64,000 bases of DNA from Parastagonospora avenae f. sp. tritici 18332-5 (Eukaryota; Ascomycota; Dothideomycetes; Pleosporales; Phaeosphaeriaceae). Each line of letters opens with the position of its first letter. The first letter of the stretch is position 1. The notes beneath the pieces were generated by a model that saw nothing but the letters and a program-made list of their open reading frames with translations, made no database searches and was not told where the DNA came from. Shown piece after piece: positions 40,868 through 51,358 of this stretch. The position numbers were made by a program, and so were the translations under genes. Location of the stretch: positions 310,001 through 374,000 of the forward strand of contig JAFJTR010000002.1 of the NCBI GenBank assembly GCA_022559985.1. Direction: 5' to 3'.

Positions 40868-42787
40868 ATGGCGCAGCATTCTCAAGAGCCTGAACGCAGG
40901 AGCAGGAAGAAACGTTCACAGACATCGTCTAAGGCTGCGAAACCACGGTCTTCGAGCAAGAAACCGCGTGCATCACCATCAGAAACGAATCTATGCGCCC
41001 AAAATCATGCGCCTCCAGTACAGGACGTGCCGATGCAGTATCTGCAATCTTTCCAGCCACCACAGAATGTGAGGAGCCCACCACCACCACCACAACCACA
41101 GAGCTTTCAACCTGCGAGTCCGCCACAACATCCCGTATATGGTGGCGTTCCACAGTATTCTCCTCCATACGCGTATCCCTCTGGGCCACCATCTCTTCCA
41201 TATGGACAACCTCAAGCTAATCAGTCAGCTCTACGGTTCGCTTCGCCTCCACCTATGAAGCCCAAGGATGAAGGTCCTTTCAAGGAGCAATGGGACAAAT
41301 TCGATCGTCTGGCTGCCAAGTCGTACGCCGATCTGCGAGATGGAGCGTGTAAGGGTGCAACAAGACTGACAACGACTTACATCGAAAAGCCCACAAATGC
41401 TGTGGCAATGAAGAGCATGCAAGCATTATGCCATGGGGCAGCGTTATACGACGCCATCAACCACAAATTCGACGCAGTGATCAACAGTATTGATGGCAAC
41501 AGGTTTAGTGGGCAAGAGCAGGATCTGTTGATATACGAGAATGCGCAACAAACATCGCCGAGCACGAGCCCACCCCCGGGTGAACCTCGTAAGGAAGTGC
41601 CAAATCCGGCTCGTCAAATGGTGGGAAAGGAAAAAGGGAACAATCACTTCCAAAAGGTGTGGCTCTACTCGAACTCGCGACTACCACCACACCTGCCGCC
41701 CTTCAAAGTTTATATGCCAACATATCCTTTGCTGTGCTTGGCGGCAACCTATTCCGAGCGCGTATACACACCACCGCGATCAAAGTCGAAAGAGACAGAG
41801 ACACATGTGCCATCTGATTGGCGTACTGGAACGAAAGCCATGGTTCTGAAATCAATACCCGTGGACGACATGAACACTGTTGTCTTCGCCGTTCGAGGAA
41901 GCGAAGGTTTCATGGATTGGGCCGTCAACTACAACACCGCACCTTCTAGTCCAGAAGGATTCCTAGAAGATCCGTCGAATCTATGTCATGCTGGCTTCCT
42001 ATACGTCGCAAGGAAAATGATCAAGCCAGTCGCAGATCGCCTACGCGTGCTCTTAGAGGAGAACCCAGCACGATCCAACTGCAGTCTGCTCATCACCGGC
42101 CACAGCGCTGGTGGCGCAGTAGCTGCACTCCTCTACGCACACATGATGAGCAACAAAATCGAGTCCGAACTCAGCTATCTTACCGGCTTCTTCAAGCGCG
42201 TGCACTGCATCACATTCGGTGCGCCACCCATCAGTCTCCGCGCGCTACAGAAATCCGAAGACAAGCGACATCGCAAGAGCTTGTTCTTCGCTTTCGTGAA
42301 CGAAGGCGATCCGATCCCTCGAGCAGACAAGAGCTTTGTGAAGAGCTTGTTGAAGCTCTATGCAAGTCCTGCGCCGAGCACGAGTGCGCTTGCGTCAACG
42401 ATAACAAGCATGTCGAAACTGAATCTCTCGCAATCGCCACCGTCTGCGCCGCCGAAGTCGAGACTGAAGAATGGGTTTGTTCCGCGACTCACGCGGCCAT
42501 CGAAGTCATCTTTGCAAACCACGACTACTACATCATCGACTGCGAGCACTGCGCCGGCATGGACGATACCTCCGTGTACGTTGTTGCCAGCGGGCAGGAT
42601 CATCATCCTACGGTCGCGAGCAGGTATTCGTGACAAGCGCGGCGCAGATGTCATTGAAGCTGTCACGGTGGACAGCGAGACTTTCAGGAAAGTGGTGTAC
42701 GGTGATCCGGTGAAGCATCAGATGAAGATGTACAAAGAGAGAATCGAAGAGATTGCGACTCGAGCTGTGACTGCTGGCGGTTACTAG
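40868..42787 (+). CDS. Class 3 (alpha/beta-hydrolase) lipase
   Basis: Intronless gene of 639 residues. The first ~130 residues are low complexity, basic (RRSRKKRSQTSSKAAKPRSSSKK) and then Pro/Gln/Tyr-rich. The lipase_3 domain follows from about 280: MPTYPLLCLAATYSERVY, VVFAVRGSEGFMDWAVNYN, FLYVARKM, and the nucleophile elbow LLITGHSAGGAVAAL with catalytic Ser413. The fungal signature FVNEGDPIPRADK carries the likely acid at about residue 480, and YGDPVKHQMKMY near the C-terminus (His617) fits the catalytic His. Activity would be hydrolysis of acylglycerols or related esters. There is no signal peptide or membrane helix, so it is presumably intracellular. A Ser/Thr-rich insert (about 505-575) lies between the acid and the His. 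No anomalies in codon use. Confidence 0.9.
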   Translation: MAQHSQEPERRSRKKRSQTSSKAAKPRSSSKKPRASPSETNLCAQNHAPPVQDVPMQYLQSFQPPQNVRSPPPPPQPQSFQPASPPQHPVYGGVPQYSPPYAYPSGPPSLPYGQPQANQSALRFASPPPMKPKDEGPFKEQWDKFDRLAAKSYADLRDGACKGATRLTTTYIEKPTNAVAMKSMQALCHGAALYDAINHKFDAVINSIDGNRFSGQEQDLLIYENAQQTSPSTSPPPGEPRKEVPNPARQMVGKEKGNNHFQKVWLYSNSRLPPHLPPFKVYMPTYPLLCLAATYSERVYTPPRSKSKETETHVPSDWRTGTKAMVLKSIPVDDMNTVVFAVRGSEGFMDWAVNYNTAPSSPEGFLEDPSNLCHAGFLYVARKMIKPVADRLRVLLEENPARSNCSLLITGHSAGGAVAALLYAHMMSNKIESELSYLTGFFKRVHCITFGAPPISLRALQKSEDKRHRKSLFFAFVNEGDPIPRADKSFVKSLLKLYASPAPSTSALASTITSMSKLNLSQSPPSAPPKSRLKNGFVPRLTRPSKSSLQTTTTTSSTASTAPAWTIPPCTLLPAGRIIILRSRAGIRDKRGADVIEAVTVDSETFRKVVYGDPVKHQMKMYKERIEEIATRAVTAGGY

Positions 42788-43558
42788 CGGGTGCGCATAC
42801 ATGGTGCGGATTTTTGATACCCTTATGAAATGAAGTAGAGAATGAAGAGGTTACGGACATGTCTTTCTTGCGATGAAGTTGAGCGGTTTTGGCCATCTCA
42901 CAGATTGTTGGAAGCTGAAGTAGCACCAGGTGCTGCAATACTTCCGAGGTTCGTGCTCGCTATCGAAAAAACTCTATGTACACTGTGTTGGTCTGATATT
43001 TAGCTCCCTGGCTTCAAGGTCTTTTTGGCACTTCGCCCCGTACCCACAAGCTATCAAGTCTATCCCGGCTCGCGTACAAGGTGTCAGCTGTTCTCTTGTA
43101 GTTAAGTTTGAGTAGAGCGCGCACAAATTATCACAGCACCTGGTGGCGCATCCCGCGATGACATCATTCCATACACTTATCTCTATTGCGAATCTCATTC
43201 TCGAGAGATGATATTGCTGTGTTCGACCTCCTCTTGCCTCCGCAGTATAGGGTGCTGTGTAACCGCCAGGCGCGAACTTGTAGATACCTTACCGGTATCA
43301 ATACAGGGGGGCCGGGAGCACAAACCGCAAGTATTGCATCCCCGTGTGCCCGCCTCGAACTCGTCAAATCTCCCCACGCATCCCTCACACTGCACGAATT
43401 CTAATCGTTATTAGCCCCTCCATCTGCCAATGCTTCATCTGAAGGTCGGCATTTAAATTACTTTCGGATTCATCATATTGAGACACAGCCGGTGGGATGC
43501 TACAACACCTCGGAGCATTATGAACCTCGTGTCTTCGACTTGCAGGCCGATTGACGTC
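42788..43558. other. Intergenic region
   Basis: About 770 bases after the lipase gene. ORFs at 43164-43414 on both strands have no recognisable content. No repeat or RNA gene is seen. Confidence 0.3.
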
Positions 43559-43969
43559 ATGGCCATCAACATTGGACAGCGCATGTCACTCAGACGCACA
43601 ATTTTGCTTTCGAAGCACACGCAGTACCGATGTGTTCATGGCCGTTCGAAACAACCCTTTTTCGCGCATAGCAAAAGACCGGAAAGATGTCGAAAGATGA
43701 ACGCTCAGATAGGCCTGGCCACATTCGAAACCCCTTGGAAGATCCGTCAACCTCGCCCCGCACAATCGAGCATGCACTATCAACGTGCTTATTCAACAGC
43801 CTTGCCAATGGAAATAACATGGGCACAAGAGCGGTCTGTTCTACAACAAGCTCGTCTTGCGGCGTTCGCTCGTCCGGGTCAAATAGACAGAGGCCACGGT
43901 ACGTAGATCAATTGCTTGGAACTGCTCGGGACAGCTCAGGACCACTCCATAAGTACAGCTCGTTTTGAG
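43559..43969 (+). CDS. Possible orphan small protein
   Basis: An open frame from the ATG at 43559 encodes 115 codons to a TAG at 43904-43906. A GTACGT donor overlaps that end (GGCCACG|GTACGT), and a GT-AG intron to GACCACTCC at about 43940 would give a slightly longer end. The sequence is basic, with a Ser/Arg-rich start (RMSLRRTILLSKHTQYR) that could target mitochondria, and no acidic residues in the first 40. I do not recognise it and there is no domain. It could be a lineage-specific gene or a chance ORF. Confidence 0.3.
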
Positions 43970-44469
43970 CTAGCTGTGCTCCAATATGAAGATGAGTACA
44001 GGTCTTCAGTGGACGCTGGAACGGACTAGCTGCGCTACGCGTACAAAGAGCCAAACAAGACCTCCAAGTTCGACAAATACTAGGACCTTTGAATACTCAT
44101 GCCAAATTCATGAAAATTCTATCCCACGTATTGCGACATTGTCCCTACAATAGGCCCCAAAAGAGCTCGTGGTGCTTCCGTGCCTGCGCAGAAGACCTCA
44201 AGCATGAAATATCTGAACTCTTAATACTCAATCAATGTAGGCCGTCTTCCGTCTAGCGAAGGAAATACGAGGCCCTACGATTGTTGGGACAACTTTTCAG
44301 ACTCCACGTTTGGATGGGTCAAAGTTTGGAGTTGGCTACTTGCCAGGAAATCGACTTTCCTTCAGGACCCGGCAGTGAAAGACTGCAAACGGCTTTTAAA
44401 ATATTCTTAGGCCTATTTATAACTTGTGCACGTTATGTGAGTGGAGGGGGCAAGGATCACCACGCCATC

Positions 44470-45027
44470 ATGCTTAGGAGAAGCTCTGCTACTTCGAAAC
44501 AGCGCTTGTACAACGCTGTTCATCACGGATTCCAGACAGCCCAGTCTTCAGTGAAGGAAACTGTGTCAATGTCTAGCAGGACATTTCGGCGGATACCCCA
44601 ACGACGTGTACCTTTTCGAGCACATGCGTCCCGTCGGGCCGATGCAATTAAAACGGTACGCGAATTAGAAGAAGATCTGAGTGGCACCATGGACTTGTTC
44701 CTTGACGAATACGTCCCAGTATTCTCACGTCTCCTCGACTTCATGACTCCTGAAGAGATTGAATGTCGGAATGAAAGTATGGGAAACTACTGGTTCAGAT
44801 ACTGGCAGAAGCAGAAGCAGAAAGACGATCGCGAAGCACATTTCGAGACATGTCAGATCAAGATCCGCAAAGCACGGAACGAATTTCGGAGGAAGAACAA
44901 GAATATGTGGAAACGGAAGGGGCATGGGAAGCGCCTCGATCCAGCCAACGACGTTGCCCAACCGAGCTGGCAACATCAGTGGCAGAAGCAGTTCGGGAAA
45001 AGCAAGCCCGGCAAGTATAGGAACTGA
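44470..45027 (+). CDS. Orphan basic protein
   Basis: Open frame of 185 codons from the ATG at 44470; the frame is open further upstream without a good ATG. The protein is strongly basic at both ends. It has a Ser/Arg-rich N-terminus with spaced Ser-Arg and Arg-Arg pairs (SSRTFRRIPQRRVPFRAHASRR), a more ordinary helical middle (ELEEDLSGTMDLFLDEYVPV, FSRLLDFMTPEEIE), and a Lys/Arg/Trp/Gln-rich C-terminus (NYWFRYWQKQKQKDDREAHF, RRKNKNMWKRKG). The amphipathic middle and the clustering of tryptophans argue for a real protein rather than a chance ORF, but I recognise no family. It sits in a sparse stretch between the lipase and MED22 genes. A donor-like GTATAG near 45015 leaves room for a further exon. 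Confidence 0.45.
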   Translation: MLRRSSATSKQRLYNAVHHGFQTAQSSVKETVSMSSRTFRRIPQRRVPFRAHASRRADAIKTVRELEEDLSGTMDLFLDEYVPVFSRLLDFMTPEEIECRNESMGNYWFRYWQKQKQKDDREAHFETCQIKIRKARNEFRRKNKNMWKRKGHGKRLDPANDVAQPSWQHQWQKQFGKSKPGKYRN

Positions 45028-46120
45028 GAAAGGCTGTGCCCGACGATGAAAATGCACGGATGCGTCTAGTCATCATGGCATCCAAGACAGACAGCACACT
45101 GCGAACTTTCGTCCTCGCCAGGTGCTGCAACAATTCATGCGCGCGGTGTATGAAGACGGTTCACTACATATCTAAGGTCAGTCCTGTCAAGCTACATGAA
45201 TTTAAGCAACGTGCGAGAAAAATTGTCAAATCTATTCTAGTCCCCATACACGATGAAATTCCAGCTCTAATAGTGGCTCGAGTTCGAACAGGGCGCGCAC
45301 GATCGAGAGAATGAGGGCCTGTACTCAGCGTATGTCGATTAGAAAGCTCCAGTTGCCAAAACGAAATCAATGATAAATAAGGCCAGGCAGGACGCGAGCT
45401 TGAGACAGATTACGTCTGACTAGACTCGTGTCAACCGCCGACTAGCTCGCCCCAAAATCGATAAACCTTGATCAAGGTATCCCGAGAAAACTTCTTGCTT
45501 GTCGCATATTCCGAGCCTGATTGTATCTCGACTGCCTGTCAACACCCGCATGTGGATGTCCAAATTGCATGTTAAGGGCCTGATCGCGCCTCTGTCTTTG
45601 CGTGCCTCTTAAAAATGACACGTTATCGACACTATCTACCATAGATATTGAGATGAATCAATGTCTGCCCTTGAAATGATAGCATCACTACATCGTCGGA
45701 CCCCTATTGAGCCCTACTGTACTCCTGATAATATGGCAAGGAAATGACTCATCGGCAGAAAAGTGAATATCGTAGAGGGAGAGAATGAGCTGGATACAGG
45801 AAACATGAGCGTCAATGCATGTGTGGTGTATTGTTGTATTAATTCGTGACCTTTCTCCTCCACTTGACGGGCCCAATGGTTTAAGCATGCCGCCTTTCAG
45901 CTTCCAGATTGTATTCCAATCGACCTCAGCGCATTGCCTCCCACATTCCTTGTGGCCGCCCATTGCTTCAAATACGTGCGCTACGCGTCATGCTGTGCTC
46001 CACAAGCCAAATGCACGAGCCTCACTGCTCAGCGCACAACAGCGAGCTGTCTGATATCGCCTCGTCCTCTCAGAGTCATCATTTCATTTCAGTTCATTTC
46101 CATCATCAAGTCCCATGTCT
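45028..46120. other. Intergenic region
   Basis: About 1.1 kb between the orphan basic protein and the MED22 stop. An open frame at 45036-45314 (plus) begins without ATG and carries a few clustered cysteines (CCNNSCARC) but no clear domain; it might be a 3' exon of the preceding ORF. The 45688-45963 minus frame has no motif. Otherwise nothing is seen. Confidence 0.3.
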
Positions 46121-46719
46121 TCATCCCTCCTTCTTGAGCTCCTCGTCCGTCCCATTCTCCTTCTTGCCACCAACACTCCTGCTCCCCGCCAATCCCTCAA
46201 TCATCTCTGCCACCTGTACTGCTCTCGCCCGTGTCGCTTCTTCGTCCTCTTTCTCCGCCAATGTGTCCAGGCCTCCGAAAAGCCAGAGTTCTTGTAGGTC
46301 GCGTATGAAGGTGCTGAGTTCCTGGGCCGTCTTGATCTGTTTCGCGTTAGCACAACATTGCTTGACGTTTTGCAACCTTCCAGATTGTGTGACTGAGGGG
46401 TGGTTGACGCGACGTACCAAAGAAGCACTTTGTTCCCGCACTATCAGTTCCTTTTGTGCGCTCGTGGAGTAGTCCTTTGCTTCGTTGAGTTTCGGTATGG
46501 TCGAGTATTCACTGGTATCAGCCGGCTTGACGGTGCGGAGAATGGTGGAGAGGTAGCCGTCGCCGCCCCAGGGATCGGTGTTGCGCTCGTCGTAGATGGC
46601 GTTGCAGAGCTTCTCTACACGGGCTGAGGAAGGGTGTTAGTATGGGCCAGACACGGCCAAGAAATGGAGGATATAGTACCAGATAAAGCTTCTTTCGTTC
46701 GAGGCAAGTCCTTATCCAT
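46121..46719 (-). CDS. MED22: Mediator complex subunit 22
   Basis: Exons 46719-46680, 46623-46418 and 46336-46121 give 153 residues. The start MDKDLPRTKEALSARVEKLCNAIYDE and the segment IKTAQELSTFIRDLQELWLFGGLDTL match the Med22/Srb6 (Surf5) family, where the LWLFGGLDTL end of the second helix is highly conserved. MED22 belongs to the head module of Mediator and pairs with MED11, contacting RNA polymerase II pre-initiation machinery in the nucleus. The helical two-coil architecture is preserved, with an acidic/basic C-terminal extension (EEDEEATRARAVQ). Introns are 56 and 81 nt, with GTACTA and GTACGT donors, and frames agree exactly. Length is normal for fungi. Confidence 0.85.
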
Positions 46720-48260
46720 AGTTGCGCATAGAGTTGAGCGTGAGTGGCGCTATTGGCTGTTTGTTGTACCTTGAAGTTCGCACTCGCATTCCGTTATCGA
46801 TAAGCCTACATGGCCCGTGCACCTATCTATCCATGCACTTGGAGTGAAACAAGAACCCATCCCCGCGGACGCGGCATCACCTTCCAAATTAGCGCCCATG
46901 ATGCCACGGGTAAAATCATCGACTCTTGGATCTCATGCCGGCAAAACATGCCGTCGCTTGTTAATAATATGATCTTCGATATTATGGCGATCCGATCGTT
47001 GCTTGCTGCCCCTGCCTGCCTGCCTGCCTGGGCCAATACCATCGACACCGGCTCGGCACCGAGGCATGTTCACGTTGCCGAAAGTCACGCCAGGCACACA
47101 GCCTCGCTCAGCTGAACTGACAGATCACCACGCATATGTGGCTTCGGCAAGAGACCGGCGGGGCTGGCGGTTCGAGGCTTCAGCTCGGCTGGACGACAGC
47201 ACGAGAAAGTGATTCCAATTGCTCAGGAGATCGCTTCATGTGCAGACATTTCTGACGGATGATCGCCAGGCACGGGAGGCGTGTCCCCGGCCCGTCATTC
47301 GCGCAGACATACGACTGGTCCACTCGTTTCCCCTCTCCTATGGACTTTGTACTCGCCCTACACAGCGAAGGCGTAAGGAGTACACTGGCCGCCGGTACAG
47401 CGTTGCGCCAGCAGTTTTTCTCGCGCACATTCGGAGAACTGGGACCGTGGGTGTCATGGCGCCACGTTTGAGCGCTAATTCCAGCGCCAGCGGGACGCCT
47501 AGAGAACGCCGCAACCTTATCAGTCGTGGCGTGGCGTTCTAGTATCAATTGAAGTCGACCGGGCGCCCGTTCTACTGCACGTTGTAAATAGTATGTTCCA
47601 TGTTCGGACCTCAGTCCGCTCGGAACGTGCTCGTATTCACAAACTGAGACGCGTGGGTGCGCCAATCTGTGCTTCGCGCAGGAGACTGTGTTGGTGTGAG
47701 GCTGAGGATTGGCGAATTGGCATTCTGGCATTGCGTTGCACGGCAGGATATCAATTGGGGCCACGAAACCTGTTTATTATAGTGGAGAAAGATAAGAATG
47801 TTCATTATTCGTGGTATCCTAGTGTATGGAGGGATTGTACCTGTTGAGCCCTTCGTTACGGCAGATCCTGTTCCTTCAGAAAAAATAAATGCGCCAAACT
47901 CCATCGCTTGCTTTGCCTTTTGCCTCGGTTCTAAATTAACAAAAAAAATATGAGGACAGAAGAGTCGAAATCGTATCCAACAGATATGTAGAAAGTACTC
48001 AAGGAAAAGATGCTTTGCGTATCGCGAATGTTTGAGCGGACCACGCTTCACGCTCAGTGAGCAGTGATATCGATGCTCTTACGCTGGAACATGGACCACC
48101 TCGACCTGCCAGGGGCAAGCGAGGCGCTCCGAGCTAGAGTACTTTTTGCGACAGGAGTCGGCACGCTAAGACATGTTGGCGCTGCGGCTGTGGCACGCTC
48201 AGGTACCTTGTCGTCGTCGCTGCTACTGTCTCGCGACTCATTTGTTGCAGAACTCTCTGT
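46720..48260. other. Intergenic region
   Basis: About 1.5 kb. It includes a (CCTG)5 microsatellite at 47011-47030 and an A-rich stretch at 47930-47955. Open frames on both strands (47180-47764 minus, 47219-47542 plus, 47611-48051 minus) overlap one another and show no motif or splice logic. I see no gene here. Confidence 0.3.
47011..47030 (+). repeat. (CCTG)5 microsatellite
   Basis: Five perfect tetranucleotide units in the gap between MED22 and the disordered protein gene. A length-polymorphic marker at most; no function implied. Confidence 0.9.
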
Positions 48261-48986
48261 TCACATGTTAGGGAAATGTATGGACAAAGTTTTCGGAAGA
48301 TGCTTACGGGTTGAGGCTGTAGAAGTGTTGGAACTGCTCGAAAACATCTCGTCTGGCTCTGCACATTGGGTCAGCTGTGGTACCACTATGTTCGCGGTTT
48401 TCGACGTACCCTCTTCAACAGACATCGATAGCGGACTCTTCTTCTTTGCAAACGATGACCTCCTGCTTCTCGTATGTGTAGGTCGCGGGCGTTGACGTCC
48501 AGGAAATGGGTAAGGGAGGACTGCGCCAGGCTCTGCAGATGCGAATTGACTCGGACGTAGTGGCCCACCTGCCATTGACGAGGTAACTCCATTCGAGATA
48601 GAATGCGGTCTTCGAAGAACCGTGTCAATACTTTCGGCTGATTTTCCTTTGCCTTTTAGGCTTGCAGAAGTCGACATATTGATGAATTGTGGAGTACTGT
48701 TTGTACGAGATGATGCACGCGACGATTCGCAGGAGTGATACACAGAATGGCGTGAAGTCACTGGGGACTGGTATGAATTGGCTCGTCGCTTCCTCGCTGC
48801 TGCAATCCTGGCTTGGAGTTCCTCTGGTCTCACGGTGGTCGGCTGTATAGCCATAGCGTCCTGTTTTGCATGCGTAGGTATATGCTTGTATGGTGGTGCC
48901 GGTGATTTAACCTGCTCGGCGGCAGTGGTCTTCTTGTGTTCAGTGGCGGCATCTTTGGCCTTCTTGAATTTGGTGAATAGAGGCAT
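48261..48986 (-). CDS. Disordered fungal protein of unknown function
   Basis: Intronless gene of 241 residues from the ATG at 48986. It opens MPLFTKFKKAKDAATEHKKT, then PPYKHIPTHAKQDAMAIQP, an arrangement (short basic helix, then 'PYKHIPTHA.DA') seen in a group of Pezizomycotina proteins that I know only as uncharacterised. The rest is Ser/Arg/Pro-rich and predicted disordered, with phospho-site-like clusters (ESSRASSRTNS, TRSRRSSFAKKKS). An upstream in-frame ATG at 49094 would add 36 residues of no obvious merit. No domain, signal or membrane segment is present. It may be a regulatory phosphoprotein; this is a guess. It lies alone between two long gene-poor stretches. Confidence 0.65.
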   Translation of the reverse strand: MPLFTKFKKAKDAATEHKKTTAAEQVKSPAPPYKHIPTHAKQDAMAIQPTTVRPEELQARIAAARKRRANSYQSPVTSRHSVYHSCESSRASSRTNSTPQFINMSTSASLKGKGKSAESIDTVLRRPHSISNGVTSSMAGGPLRPSQFASAEPGAVLPYPFPGRQRPRPTHTRSRRSSFAKKKSPLSMSVEEGTSKTANIVVPQLTQCAEPDEMFSSSSNTSTASTRKHLPKTLSIHFPNM

Positions 48987-51358
48987 GTTGGATAATTGAG
49001 CGGTCGTGAATGCGATGTTTCCCAAAGTCGTGTTGGGCTGGCAGGGTGCGAACTCAAAAGGGTGAGATGTTTCCAAAGCGGGTGATGCAATCAAGGCTAA
49101 ATATTGTCATCCCAACAAATGAGCTAGGTTCGCTCGTCGAGCATGGGTACAGATTGGGGCTCTGTCAGTGCGCACTGCGCGCTGGAAAAGTGGCGCTACC
49201 GTGATAGAGGTGCAGCTACGCCAAACGATGCAAGTTAGCAAGTAGAAACAGATCGTGCTAGGGGGCTAGCTTCCGCTCTTGGGCTTTTAAACTCAAACTC
49301 CTGTCGCCAGTCGGGAGAGCGTAACAGACTATTTGATGACGCATATCTTCAACAGAGTTTCGATGGTGTTTGTGCAGCGCGAGACTGATGCCTGGCAGGT
49401 AGACAGGAGCCATGCAGCCGAAGCTCCCATGCTGTATTGATTCCCGGGGTTGTGGACCCCCAAGTCTAGAATTCTACCATCGAACCCAGTACCCGGCAAC
49501 TTGTGCGCATGGCGGAGCCGATGATAGGATGCATGTTACACCATCAGGGAGGCTTGCAGGTGGCTAGCTTCGCTTGAGGCCTTCGTACCTATTTCGGTGC
49601 TCGTCAAACTAAGCCTGGATTGACTCTCAAACGTAAAACTACGCATGTACCGGACGAAAGTACGGGAGACGCTGTCATGGCGGCCTCGTCGTCGATTCGG
49701 CTCGGCCTGACCGGTGCGCTGATAGAGAACGACCGATTATTGCTGTTCCCCTCAGCCGTATGTCGACAACGCCAGCTTCCTTTCCGAGCAAGCCTTGCAC
49801 CCACCGCATAATCAAGCTGTAAGCTGTGCTGCGGCGACCCGGTTTCGTGCAGGCTGTATGCCGTACGATTATAGTCACTATTGCGAGCACTCGTCTTGAA
49901 TGGGAAGAGTCGGGTTGACTACAGTAAATGTGGCTGTCATTCGCTCGAAGACCGAGAGTCTTTCTCGAAGCTGGTCGACCAGGGTCCAAGAGACCCAGGC
50001 GGCTGGCGATTGAGCGCAACGTCCTTGAACATGAGAACCGTCCCAAAGTTGGGTCAGTGGGTGTCAATAGTATAGAGTTGCCGTGTGCTGGTGTAGCGCA
50101 GTATAACACGAACGGCCAGATGAGCGGGGATCCCATATCTTCCACGTATGGAACCCAGCGTACAGTGCTCAGTACACTTTCGTATGTCTTGCATACCGCG
50201 GAGTACAGAAGCCTGAGGGGTTTGTCCGCAAAGAAAGCTCGTCGCACGGAGACGGACTTGTTGAGCCTGGGCCACCTTGATCATCGTGGGTACCCGTGGG
50301 CGCGATCTAGGATCCTGAAGCTCTTTGCGGCCCTTTTGTCGTGTGGGTAAGCGATAGGGTTGCGTCAGTATGTTAAGGTGCCGCTGTCCTCGAGAAACGA
50401 AGATATGGGTACCAGTGTTTCGTTGAGATGTAGCATGTGACTTGTGTCATGGGCTTCAACGATCAAACATAAGTGTCAGTGTGGACGATCAAGTAAGCAG
50501 ATGCAGACCCAGATGCGCATGTGCAGGATGAGAGAAGGTGCTACAGCATGGCGACTTTGACTCCTGACGGGTTTGCAGTCCATGAAGCTGATGCTTCCTG
50601 TATTTGATTGCGACAATACCCAGTGCAGGCTATCAACTGGAACGTAAACCTCGATTTCGCTTTGGGGCGAAGATGCGATGGCAGTCTGATCAATGCGTTC
50701 GAGGAAGGCAGTGGTCTGCATCAGGCGAAAGTGATGCTATTCGGGAGCGGTGGAGATGGCAGAATGCTGCCAAGGCGCATTCGTCGACTAGCTTCGATGC
50801 CTCGTTGGCGCCAGGCTGTCGTCACTCAGACGAAATCGCCGTCGAGACCCTCTGCATCTGCCTGCCGCTGCATCTGCGCAACACGTCGTACTCGCGAAAT
50901 CGCCGTCCCAGCTCCCTCACGGCAGCAGCTATCTCAACAGGGTCTTGGTGTTGCGGCTCTGCCTGCCGCGGTCCAGCCTTTTCTCTCTTAGCGTGGCCCG
51001 TGGACGCTTTGGGCACCACAACCACAGCACCACGCAATCGCAACCCACCACACGCGACGAACGGCCTACCACCGCGGCGATCATCACCCCGTATTCCTCC
51101 CGTCTCGTGAGAGCCGATATTCTATCTCTGCGCGACCTGCGCCATAGCACACGCGAACACGTCGCGTTACCCGCCCCGTCACGAGCCTCCTATAGCATCC
51201 GCTCGTCATTTGCCAGCGCACCCATCCGCCTCTCCATCGACGCTTCCGTGGACGCTGCCGACTGCCCGCCTGCATTGCGAAAGGGATCGCGATCGCGCGC
51301 TACACTCTGGAGGGCGTGTTTGCCCTGGCCGGAGTGCTCGTAGGCCCTCGATCCTACT
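48987..51358. other. Long gene-poor region
   Basis: About 2.4 kb between the disordered protein and the PP4R3 gene, the longest gap in the window. It contains a tRNA-Gly-like fragment on the minus strand near 49465-49495 that does not complete a tRNA, and several overlapping ORFs of 130-190 codons (49675-50247 minus, 49928-50350 plus, 50604-51110 plus), none with recognisable motifs. The 500 bases before 51359 are C-rich, a likely 5' UTR of PP4R3. Confidence 0.35.

Noticed and set aside
45909..46472. 187-codon plus-strand ORF overlapping MED22
   Set aside because: Antisense to the MED22 exons, Ser/Leu-rich, and MED22 itself is supported by splicing and motifs.
49440..49505. tRNA gene on the minus strand
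   Set aside because: A D-arm-like segment is present, but no 7-bp acceptor stem, anticodon stem-loop or T-arm could be folded around it.
49675..50247. 190-codon minus-strand ORF as a gene
   Set aside because: No motif, overlaps plus-strand ORFs of similar length, composition is Arg/Ser-rich like noncoding GC-rich sequence.
50820..50915. Direct repeat around GAAATCGCCGTC
   Set aside because: Only a 12-base match between two sites; no extended similarity.
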